Assembly (NCBI GenBank): GCA_946534455.1
Contig: CAMNCR010000058.1
Span: 1 to 5,146 of the forward strand
Length of the DNA stretch: 5,146 nucleotides
Direction: 5' to 3'
Source: an uncultured Clostridia bacterium
Lineage (GTDB): Bacteria > Bacillota > Clostridia > Christensenellales > Aristaeellaceae
Position 1 is the stretch's first letter. Every line of letters begins with the position of its first letter. The notes beneath the pieces are model-generated. The model saw only the letters and a list, made by a program, of their open reading frames with translations, searched no databases and was not told the origin of the DNA. The translations under genes and the position numbers were made by a program. Positions 1-5,146 of the stretch are shown here, piece after piece.

Positions 1-444
1 TCGTCCATCAACGGCCTGATGGGGATTCCCTTCCAGAGCGCCTATACGGCGAGCAAGCATGCCATCGAAGGATATGCGGAGTGCCTTCAGATGGAAACGG
101 AGCCCTATGGCATCCAGGTCACCCTCATAGAACCCGGGGATCACCGAAGCGGAAGCGACGCGTATCGTCCGCATGCCTCGGGAATGAACGAGCGGTCTCC
201 GTATGCGGCGGCGTACGACGCTGCGGTGAATGTGATCCACCATGATGAAACGCACGGCTCGGATCCGGATGTGCTGGGAAGGAAAGTGGTCAGACTGCTG
301 GAAAGCCGCAGGGCGCCCTTCCGGAGGCGAATCGCCAGCCCGGATCAGCATCTGGCCGTGATCCTGCATACGGTGCTGCCGGCCCGATGGAATGCCTGGA
401 TTCTGCGCCGGTACTATGGACGAAGGGAAGTGGGAAAACAATGA
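1..444 (+). CDS. Short-chain dehydrogenase/reductase (SDR), C-terminal part, 5' truncated by window edge
   Basis: The frame is open from base 1 to a TGA at 442-444 (147 residues visible). It begins inside the SDR active-site region: a Ser-Ser pair at visible residues 1-2, then the YxxxK catalytic motif with Tyr15 and Lys19 (YTASK), followed by a helix (HAIEGYAECLQMETEPYGIQV) and an IEPGD turn where the cofactor-binding loop 'PG' of classical SDRs lies. The Rossmann NAD(P)-binding N-terminal half is upstream of the window. Classical SDRs are about 250-300 residues, so roughly half is missing. The C-terminal tail (PFRRRIASPDQH... ILRRYYG) resembles the extended tail of SDRs annotated as retinol-dehydrogenase-like or 'SDR family oxidoreductase'; the substrate cannot be read from sequence. 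The internal ATG at 19 is not a credible start because the catalytic Ser precedes it. The stop overlaps the start of the next gene (ATGA), indicating translational coupling in an operon. Confidence 0.93.
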   Translation, partial: SSINGLMGIPFQSAYTASKHAIEGYAECLQMETEPYGIQVTLIEPGDHRSGSDAYRPHASGMNERSPYAAAYDAAVNVIHHDETHGSDPDVLGRKVVRLLESRRAPFRRRIASPDQHLAVILHTVLPARWNAWILRRYYGRREVGKQ

Positions 445-1367
445 AGCGCCGGTTTATCGCTCTGCTGATGCTCGTGATGATGCTCCTGACCGGGGGAGCC
501 GGTGCGGAGTCGGATTCCACCGGGTCCCCGCCTGAAGCGGACGCGGGCCAGCAGAATCATGTCCAGATTGAAACGGGAGAAAACGAGTGGCTCTATCGGG
601 GAAACGGACTGACCGTCCATATCCGCCGATTCCAGGAAACGGTGGGGAAAGCGAAGAAGAAAAGGACGCTGGAATACTGCATCGCGGACATTCATGCCTC
701 CGCCGAGAGACCTCTGGGGGTCATTCAGAGCGAGGAACAAGGCCGGCAGGTTGCGGGATACAGGCTGGTAAGCCCGAAAAAGCTGATTGAGAAGACGCCT
801 TCCGTTTTTGCCATGTCCGATGATCTCTACGGCATTCGGCTGCAGAAGTACAAGTATGACGGGGTTGTCATCCGGAACGGAGAAATCCTGGCTCAAAAAA
901 CGAGAGACAGTGGGAAAAGACGTCCGTGGCCGAACCTGGACACGCTGGCCGTATACGCGGACGGCAGCATGAAGGCCTATGTCTGCGATGCCTTTACGGC
1001 GGAGGAATATCTGGCGCAGGGAGCGGTGCACGTGTTTTCCTTCGGCCCTATCCTGATCAGCGAGGGAAAGATCAACGAGGCCGTTCTGGATCCGAAGTAC
1101 TATCCGTACAATGAGCCGAGGGCCGCGATCGGCATGGTGGAGCCCTATCACTATATCGCCATCGTGGTGCGGGGAAGGCCGGAAAAGCAGTATGCCGGGG
1201 TACACCTGGACTGGCTGGCGAAGAAAATGCAGGAGTACGGATGTGTCGAGGCGCTGAACCTGGATGGCGGCCTGACGGCGACGATGGCCTTCATGGGTGA
1301 GATCATCATCTGCGGGGGAAGCAAGCTTCGCTCCCAGGGGAGCATGATCAGCTTCGGAACCTACTGA
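441..1367 (+). CDS. Exported phosphodiester glycosidase family protein (NAGPA-type domain)
   Basis: 308 residues from ATG 441 to TGA 1365-1367. The start is chosen because a signal peptide follows at once (MKRR, hydrophobic IALLMLVMMLL, then AGA cleavage site at residues 20-22) and a purine-rich AAGGGAAG lies 10 bases upstream. An in-frame ATG at 387 would put 18 extra residues before the signal peptide. The mature protein carries the pattern of the NAGPA / exopolysaccharide-biosynthesis (YigE-like) domain: an FAMSDDLYG segment where the family has a 'NGDFF'-like motif, FGPIL at 201-205, PRAAIG at 226-231, and NLDGG at 273-277 just before the end. Characterised relatives (human NAGPA) hydrolyse sugar phosphodiesters; bacterial members are thought to act on cell-envelope or phosphate-linked glycans, but this protein's substrate is unknown. 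Oddity: the usual Gly-Ser-Ser run after NLDGG is replaced by Leu-Thr-Ala-Thr. It is coupled to the preceding SDR by a 4-base overlap. No terminator is visible after it. Confidence 0.88.
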   Translation: MKRRFIALLMLVMMLLTGGAGAESDSTGSPPEADAGQQNHVQIETGENEWLYRGNGLTVHIRRFQETVGKAKKKRTLEYCIADIHASAERPLGVIQSEEQGRQVAGYRLVSPKKLIEKTPSVFAMSDDLYGIRLQKYKYDGVVIRNGEILAQKTRDSGKRRPWPNLDTLAVYADGSMKAYVCDAFTAEEYLAQGAVHVFSFGPILISEGKINEAVLDPKYYPYNEPRAAIGMVEPYHYIAIVVRGRPEKQYAGVHLDWLAKKMQEYGCVEALNLDGGLTATMAFMGEIIICGGSKLRSQGSMISFGTY

Positions 1368-1394
1368 GCGGAATAAAAAACTGCCGGATACAGC

Positions 1395-1423
1395 TTGACC
1401 GCGGGAAAAGAGACGGGTAAAAT
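1395..1423 (+). promoter_or_regulatory. Sigma-70/SigA promoter for the DUF1846 gene
   Basis: TTGACC at 1395-1400 and TAAAAT at 1418-1423, each one mismatch from consensus, are separated by exactly 17 bases. Transcription would start near 1430, giving a leader of about 30 bases that contains the ribosome-binding site. This places the DUF1846 gene in its own transcription unit despite lying only 92 bases after the glycosidase gene on the same strand. Confidence 0.78.
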
Positions 1424-1441
1424 GAACGCGTTGTGTCAGAC

Positions 1442-1452
1442 GGGAGGAGAGG
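1442..1452 (+). promoter_or_regulatory. Ribosome-binding site deciding the DUF1846 start
   Basis: GGGAGGAGAGG lies 7 bases before ATG 1460. The frame also has a GTG at 1433, but that codon falls within a few bases of the predicted transcription start and has no ribosome-binding site of its own, so ATG 1460 is preferred. Confidence 0.8.
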
Positions 1453-1459
1453 ATCGGAA

Positions 1460-2941
1460 ATGGCGACAGGGTTTGATCATGAGCGTTATACCCGGATGCA
1501 GTCGGAAAGAATCATAGAGCGGATTCAGGAATTCGGCGGCAAGCTTTATCTGGAGCTGGGCGGCAAGCTTTTCGACGATTTTCACGCCAGCCGTGTCTTG
1601 CCGGGCTTTCAGCCGGACAGTAAGGTTCAGATGCTGCTGAAGCTGAAGGAACAGGAAGAGATCCTGGTGGTGGTGAACGCGGACGACATTGAGAAGAGCA
1701 AGGTCCGCGGCGATCTTGGCATCACCTATGACGCGGATGCTCTGCGGCTGATTGACGCTTTCCGCGGGATCGGGCTGTACGTTGGATCGGTCGTGCTGAC
1801 GCGCTTTGCCGGACAGCAGGCGGCCATTAATTTTGAACAGCGGCTGAACGCGCAGGGCGTCAGGACCTATCGCCATTATCCCATTGAAGGTTACCCGACG
1901 GACGTGGAACACATCGTCAGCGATGAAGGCTTCGGACGCAACGAATATGTCGAAACGTCGCGCCCCCTGGTGCTTGTGACCGCTCCGGGCCCCGGAAGCG
2001 GAAAAATGGCCACCTGCCTGAGCCAGCTGTATCAGGAAAACCGGCGGGGCATTAAAGCGGGCTATGCCAAGTTTGAGACCTTCCCGATCTGGAATCTCCC
2101 GCTGAAGCACCCGGTCAACGTGGCCTATGAGGCGGCCACGGCGGATCTGAGCGATGTGAACATGATTGACCACTACCACCTGGAAGCCTACGGAGAAACC
2201 ACTGTCAACTATAATCGGGATATCGAAATCTTCCCGGTGCTCAACGCGCTGTTTGAGCATGTGTGGGGAAAATCTCCCTACAGGAGCCCCACGGATATGG
2301 GCGTCAACATGGTGGGGTACTGCATCACGGATGATCAGGCCTGTCAGGAAGCCGCCCGGAAGGAAATCGTCCGGCGGTATTACGCCGCCCGGTGCGCATA
2401 TCTGCAGGGGCATGCGCAGAAGGAGGAAGCCGAAAAGATCCGTATCCTGATGAAGCAGCTGAATCTGGATGACGGGATCCGGCCTGTGATCGCTGCCGCG
2501 CGGGCAAGAGCGCAGGAAACGGAGCTGCCGGCCCTGGCGATTGAGCTTCCCGGCGGTGAAATTGTCACAGGGAAGACCACGGATCTGCTGGGACCTTCCG
2601 CGGCTGCGATTCTGAACGCGGTGAAAAAGCTCGGTGGGATTGAAAAAAAGGTGCATCTGATCCCGCCGGAAGTGATTGAACCGGTACAGGAGCTCAAATG
2701 CAAATATCTGGGCAACCATAATCCGAGACTTCATTCGGATGAGGTGCTGGTGGCGCTGAGCGTTTCCGCGGCGTCGGATCCGAATGCCGCGCTGGCGCTG
2801 AGCATGCTGCCCAGGCTGAAGAACTGCGAGGCGCATTCCACGGTTATCCTCAGCGCGGTGGACGACAATACCTTCCGCAGGCTGGGGCTGACACTGACCT
2901 GCGATCCCGCCTACCAGACGCACAAGCTTTTCCACAGATAA
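1460..2941 (+). CDS. UPF0371 / DUF1846 family protein, function unknown
   Basis: 493 residues, which is the usual length for this family (about 500). Recognised from a series of family-typical segments: GGKLYLELGGKLFDDFHASRV near the N-terminus, a glycine-rich GPGSGK at 177-182 after a hydrophobic strand (LVLVTAP), DHYHLEAYG at 237-245, NYNRDIEIFPVL from 250, GVNMVGYCITDD from 281, LHSDEVL at 424-430 and CEAHSTVILS from 456. It has no signal peptide or membrane segment, so it should be cytosolic. The GPGSGK segment resembles a nucleotide-binding P-loop but lacks the standard GK[S/T] ending (it reads GKM). Structures of family members are known from structural genomics, but I know of no established reaction. 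It has its own promoter and a strong terminator, so it is probably monocistronic. The N-terminal GGKL repeat is a family feature, not a duplication artefact. Confidence is high for the family and nil for a specific function. Confidence 0.95.
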   Translation: MATGFDHERYTRMQSERIIERIQEFGGKLYLELGGKLFDDFHASRVLPGFQPDSKVQMLLKLKEQEEILVVVNADDIEKSKVRGDLGITYDADALRLIDAFRGIGLYVGSVVLTRFAGQQAAINFEQRLNAQGVRTYRHYPIEGYPTDVEHIVSDEGFGRNEYVETSRPLVLVTAPGPGSGKMATCLSQLYQENRRGIKAGYAKFETFPIWNLPLKHPVNVAYEAATADLSDVNMIDHYHLEAYGETTVNYNRDIEIFPVLNALFEHVWGKSPYRSPTDMGVNMVGYCITDDQACQEAARKEIVRRYYAARCAYLQGHAQKEEAEKIRILMKQLNLDDGIRPVIAAARARAQETELPALAIELPGGEIVTGKTTDLLGPSAAAILNAVKKLGGIEKKVHLIPPEVIEPVQELKCKYLGNHNPRLHSDEVLVALSVSAASDPNAALALSMLPRLKNCEAHSTVILSAVDDNTFRRLGLTLTCDPAYQTHKLFHR

Positions 2942-2942
2942 G

Positions 2943-2980
2943 AAACAGCCTCCCGGCGAGACCTATCCGGGAGGCTGTTT
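2943..2980. terminator. Perfect 14-bp hairpin between convergent genes, likely bidirectional terminator
   Basis: Left arm AAACAGCCTCCCGG (2943-2956) and right arm CCGGGAGGCTGTTT (2967-2980) are exact reverse complements around a 10-base loop. The stem begins 1 base after the DUF1846 stop codon and ends in a short T run (2978-2981) on the + strand; because the arms begin with AAA, the - strand copy also ends in TTT. The convergent queT gene ends 101 bases away at 3082, so the hairpin can serve both. The stretch 2982-3081 holds only small imperfect GC-rich inverted repeats (for example GGCAG-AGAG-CTGCC at 3030-3043) and no gene I can support. Confidence 0.85.
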
Positions 2981-3081
2981 TGCTGAACATTTCTGATCAC
3001 GTCCGATCCGCATGGCTGCAGATGAAAGGCGGCAGAGAGCTGCCCCTCATGCCGCAGTCCCGGCCGGATGCGCGGCAGGAC

Positions 3082-3561
3082 TCAGGCGAGGCTTGGTATT
3101 TTTCTGCAGCCTTTCAGCACAAGGAGCCCCAGCAGGCAGCAGCTGATGATTTCGCCCGCGCCGACAGTCAGCACCAGGAACCACCAGGCGTCCGGCACGC
3201 CGTAGACGCGGAGCAGCACAATGGGTACGATGATTGCATTGCTGAGCACCGGGGGAATCCAGCTGAGCATGGGCCGGCTCCGCAGCATGCGGGTGCCGAC
3301 GGCGCCAATCAGCGTGGCCAGGCTGCCGAAGATGACATCCCAGAAGGCGCATCCCGTGACCAGATTGGCGACAAAGCAGCCGACAAAAAGCCCTGGAACC
3401 GCAGCAGGCATGAGGCAGGGCAGCAGGCAGAGCGCCTCAGACAGACGCACCTGGATGGCGCCGCTGGCCAGCCCGAAGGCTGCGGAAACCAGGGTCAGAA
3501 CAACATAGAGCGCGGCGATCATGCCTCCGAAGGCAAGATCCCTGGACAGGTTTTTTTGCAT
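3082..3561 (-). CDS. queT: QueT family transporter, ECF S-component for queuosine precursor
   Basis: 159 residues, typical for an ECF-type substrate-binding (S) subunit. Hydrophobic segments at about residues 11-31, 43-69, 76-93, 101-119 and 126-149 indicate an integral membrane protein with five or six helices. The family signature IQVRLSEAL (36-44), followed by GLFVGCFVANLVTG (57-70) and DVIFGSLATLIGAVGTRML (75-93), matches QueT. Known role: with the shared ECF energising module (two ATPases and a T subunit, not in this window) it imports queuosine precursors such as preQ0/preQ1 for tRNA modification. The start ATG (3559-3561) follows GGATGGA-type ribosome-binding sequence. An upstream ATG 13 bases earlier is out of frame. 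A preQ1-I-like riboswitch in the leader independently supports the assignment. Cysteines are rather frequent (C45, C49, C62, C71, C141, C142, C152). The gene is convergent with the DUF1846 gene and divergent from the Ig-domain gene. Confidence 0.92.
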   Translation of the reverse strand: MQKNLSRDLAFGGMIAALYVVLTLVSAAFGLASGAIQVRLSEALCLLPCLMPAAVPGLFVGCFVANLVTGCAFWDVIFGSLATLIGAVGTRMLRSRPMLSWIPPVLSNAIIVPIVLLRVYGVPDAWWFLVLTVGAGEIISCCLLGLLVLKGCRKIPSLA

Positions 3562-3574
3562 CTTTCAGATCCAT

Positions 3575-3615
3575 CCTTTAGTTTTGTTTTAGGTGAGGAA
3601 GGTCTCGAACTCACC
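3575..3615 (-). promoter_or_regulatory. preQ1-I riboswitch (translational type) upstream of queT
   Basis: Read on the - strand: a 6-bp stem GGTGAG/CTCACC (3615-3610 with 3597-3592), a 12-base loop TTCGAGACCTTC, then an A-rich tail TAAAACAAAACTAAAGGA. From memory, the B. subtilis preQ1-I aptamer also has a 12-base loop beginning UUC-N-AG and ending in the specificity C next to the stem; here that C is at 3598. The tail (AACAAAACUAAAGG) resembles the known A-rich tails. The pseudoknot could form by GA(G) of the loop (3606-3604) with CU at 3581-3580 as in the canonical form, or by loop CCTT (3602-3599) with AAGG (3578-3575). The tail ends in the AAGGA ribosome-binding sequence of queT with no terminator hairpin, so ligand binding would reduce translation. 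A small 5' hairpin, CGCGC-TCT-GCGCG (3627-3615), precedes and shares one base with the stem. Confidence 0.82.
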
Positions 3616-3633
3616 GCGCAGAGCGCGAAGCGG

Positions 3634-3662
3634 AGTATACAGGATTCGATGAGAAAAAGCAA
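3634..3662 (-). promoter_or_regulatory. Promoter of queT
   Basis: On the - strand TTGCTT (3662-3657) and TATACT (3639-3634) are separated by 17 bases. Transcription would begin near 3627, about a dozen bases before the riboswitch stem at 3615, so the whole aptamer lies in the transcript. Confidence 0.7.
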
Positions 3663-3666
3663 GGGG

Positions 3667-3695
3667 TGGAAAAAGATTTCCGAATCAGGTATAAT
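3667..3695 (+). promoter_or_regulatory. Promoter of the Ig-domain surface protein gene
   Basis: A consensus -10 box TATAAT at 3690-3695 with TGGAAA (4 of 6 matches to TTGACA) at 3667-3672, spacing 17. Predicted start is near 3702, leaving a short leader with GGGAGG at 3712-3717, 7 bases before ATG 3725. A small inverted repeat GGAAA-AAGA-TTTCC (3668-3681) overlaps the -35 box and could be an operator or chance. Confidence 0.7.
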
Positions 3696-3724
3696 GGAGG
3701 CCAGAAGAAGAGGGAGGTAAGCGC

Positions 3725-5146
3725 ATGCGAAAGGGAGGAGCCATTCTGATTCTGTTCATGCTGATCAGCATGCTGCTGTGGATGCCGGTCCAGGCAGAAG
3801 AAGCCGAGTGGAAGGGAGTCCTGAGCGGTACATCCTTTGCGGAGATGAACCAGGACGGTTTCCATGTGCCGCTTCCCGAGGGCGAAGGCTGGCAGGGCGG
3901 TGCGGCCAGAGGGATTCGCGGCCTTTTCGCTGAGGCGCTGGGTCAGGATGCAAAGGGCAATACGCTGACCTATCAGGTGATGTGCCAGTCGCTGGATCAG
4001 TTTGCCTACAATGAAACCCTGATTACGCGCTACTATAATTCCGTCGATTTTTCGCATCTGCGAAATGTCGTGATGGATCATGTGCTGATTGACGGACAGC
4101 CCGCCAGGCTGGTGACCTTTACCTATGACGAGGGAGACGGCAGCTTTGGCGCCCATGGCGGCATTGTGCTGTACGCACGGGAGATGCGGCTTCTGCAGAT
4201 CCGGATTTATTCGGAGGGACGACGGAACCGGGAACGCAATACTCCCAAGGTCACCCTGGAGGATCTGAAGCAGATTGCGGCCAGAATCGTCTTTGTTCCG
4301 GAGGAGGCCCCCATCCGCTATTCGGATGTTTCACTGACGCTCAACTCTGAGGAGGGAATTCATGTTCTCGCTTCGGGCGGGAAGCTGCAGCTTTCCGCGA
4401 CATACGGGAATGCCGCGCTGGCGGCCACGATCCGCGAGGACCAGGGCGTGACCTGGGAGCTGGTGGACGAAGATACCGGTGAGCCCTCCACGGTGGCTCA
4501 GATCAGCTCCAAGGGCCTGATTACGGCGGAAAAGGGAATCGCCCAGATCCGGACGGTGCGTGCGCAGGCAACCTCCGTCGCCTGGGGAACCAGCGCCAGC
4601 CTGACGCTGACGGTTCTGCCTGCGGCCACCGGCCTGACCGTAGAGCCTGCGTCGCTGACCTTTTATGCCGAGGAGGATCATACGGAGCTCCTGACCGCCC
4701 GGCTCGAACCGGATTTTATTCCCGCGATGGGGATCACCTGGAGCATCAACAAAAAGGATCTGCTGGAAATCATTGACCATGGCAACGGTACCGCCACCGT
4801 CCGGCCGCTGTTTGACGGAAAGGGAACGCTGACGGTCAGGGAACCCGGGGGAAAGACTTTTTCTGTTCCGGTGAAGGTTCTGCGTCCGGTGACGGCGCTG
4901 GAGCTGACCCGGAAGGGGCAGCCGGTGGCCGGTGCTACGGTGATCTATAACGTCAAGCTGACCCCCTATAATCCGGGAGACCGGACAGTGTCCTGGTCCC
5001 TGGATGTGGGAGAGGACATTGCGACCATATCCCGGAACGGGAAGCTGAAAATCAGCAAGAGCGCTCCGGAAGGCACCGTCTTTCATGTCAGCTGTACCTC
5101 TCAGTGCGCGCCCGTCCCGGTGGTGGCTACGGATGAAATTGTCGTG
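3725..5146 (+). CDS. Secreted protein with PsbP-like N-terminal domain and BIG2-type Ig-like domains, 3' end outside window
   Basis: I translated this frame by hand; it is open from ATG 3725 to the window end (474 residues) with no stop. Residues 1-24 are a signal peptide (MRK, hydrophobic core ILILFMLISMLL, cleavage site VQA at 22-24). Residues 25-195 form an alpha/beta region with the pattern of PsbP/DUF1795-like domains: a GQPARLVTFTYD strand, a GGIVLYAREMRLLQIRIYSE hairpin and a closing LEDLKQIAARIVF helix-strand; this assignment is inference. From residue 199 come three Ig-like units, roughly 199-299, 300-388 and 389 to the end, each with a VTW/ITW/VSW core tryptophan (W244, W339, W424). 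Units 1 and 3 have the BIG2-type ISxxGxL strand (260 and 435). No anchor is visible because the C-terminus is missing. Start supported by GGGAGG 7 bases upstream and the signal peptide. Probably a cell-surface or secreted protein, perhaps an adhesin or envelope protein; specific function unknown. Confidence 0.88.
   Translation, partial: MRKGGAILILFMLISMLLWMPVQAEEAEWKGVLSGTSFAEMNQDGFHVPLPEGEGWQGGAARGIRGLFAEALGQDAKGNTLTYQVMCQSLDQFAYNETLITRYYNSVDFSHLRNVVMDHVLIDGQPARLVTFTYDEGDGSFGAHGGIVLYAREMRLLQIRIYSEGRRNRERNTPKVTLEDLKQIAARIVFVPEEAPIRYSDVSLTLNSEEGIHVLASGGKLQLSATYGNAALAATIREDQGVTWELVDEDTGEPSTVAQISSKGLITAEKGIAQIRTVRAQATSVAWGTSASLTLTVLPAATGLTVEPASLTFYAEEDHTELLTARLEPDFIPAMGITWSINKKDLLEIIDHGNGTATVRPLFDGKGTLTVREPGGKTFSVPVKVLRPVTALELTRKGQPVAGATVIYNVKLTPYNPGDRTVSWSLDVGEDIATISRNGKLKISKSAPEGTVFHVSCTSQCAPVPVVATDEIVV

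Noticed and set aside
414..1205. Antisense open frame across the glycosidase gene
   Set aside because: Low-complexity Arg/Gly/His-rich translation without a ribosome-binding site or domain; a shadow of the signal-peptide-bearing sense gene.
1536..1571. Short direct repeat GGCGGCAAGCTTT at about 1537 and 1559
   Set aside because: It encodes the GGKL...GGKL segment that I recall as typical of the DUF1846 N-terminus, so it reflects protein conservation rather than a mobile or regulatory repeat.
1436..2935. Antisense open frame of about 500 codons spanning the entire DUF1846 gene
   Set aside because: It mirrors a gene with strong family matches and its translation is rich in His, Arg, Gln and Pro with no recognisable domain. 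GC-rich third positions readily leave the opposite strand open. The sense gene has promoter, ribosome-binding site and terminator; the antisense frame has none.
2982..3081. GC-rich small inverted repeats downstream of queT considered as a separate terminator or small RNA
   Set aside because: Stems are only 5-6 bp, not followed by a T run, and no promoter is visible; they are within what chance gives in GC-rich sequence.
3561..3574. Alternative ATG for queT 13 bases upstream of the chosen start
   Set aside because: It is out of frame with the QueT protein and overlaps the riboswitch ribosome-binding sequence; it would give an unrelated short peptide.
2980..3720. Plus-strand open frame of 246 codons across the terminator and queT
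   Set aside because: It begins at the foot of the terminator hairpin, is full of Gln/Ala/Asp/His runs, and lies antisense to queT, whose membrane protein pattern and riboswitch are clear.
4331..5086. Antisense open frame of 251 codons in the Ig-domain gene
   Set aside because: The sense frame is open throughout, has regular Ig-like repeats, a signal peptide, promoter and ribosome-binding site; the antisense translation looks like a basic, Gly/Arg/Gln-rich shadow.

Overview
The window (5146 bp, GC-rich, strong AGGAGG-type ribosome-binding sites and near-consensus sigma-70/SigA promoters) looks like ordinary chromosome from a Firmicute, most likely a GC-rich anaerobic gut or rumen Clostridia lineage. 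The reasons are an UPF0371/DUF1846 protein, a QueT-type ECF transporter behind what looks like a preQ1-I riboswitch, and secreted proteins with bacterial Ig-like (BIG2-type) domains. The taxonomic guess is inference; no marker gene is present.

Layout. (1) 1-444, + strand: the 3' part of a short-chain dehydrogenase/reductase, cut by the window edge, overlapping by 4 bases (ATGA) the next gene. (2) 441-1367, + strand: an exported phosphodiester glycosidase (NAGPA-type) family protein with a clear signal peptide. (3) 1395-2941, + strand: a near-perfect promoter, a strong ribosome-binding site and a full-length UPF0371/DUF1846 protein, closed by a 14-bp perfect hairpin (2943-2980). (4) 3082-3561, - strand: queT, convergent with the DUF1846 gene and sharing the hairpin terminator region. 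Its leader (3575-3615, - strand) matches a preQ1-I riboswitch that would mask the ribosome-binding site. (5) 3725-5146, + strand: a large secreted protein running off the window, with a signal peptide, an N-terminal PsbP-like domain and at least three BIG2-like domains. It is divergent from queT, and the two promoters stand back to back with only 4 bp between their -35 boxes.

Functionally the window is a set of small, mostly independent transcription units. The SDR and the glycosidase form an operon. The DUF1846 gene is monocistronic. queT is an independently regulated uptake component for queuosine precursors and would need the ECF ATPases and T subunit from elsewhere. The Ig-like protein is a cell-surface or secreted protein of unknown role. 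I found no mobile element, CRISPR array, tRNA/rRNA or defence system. The most informative non-coding signals are the riboswitch and the divergent promoter region between queT and the Ig-domain gene.
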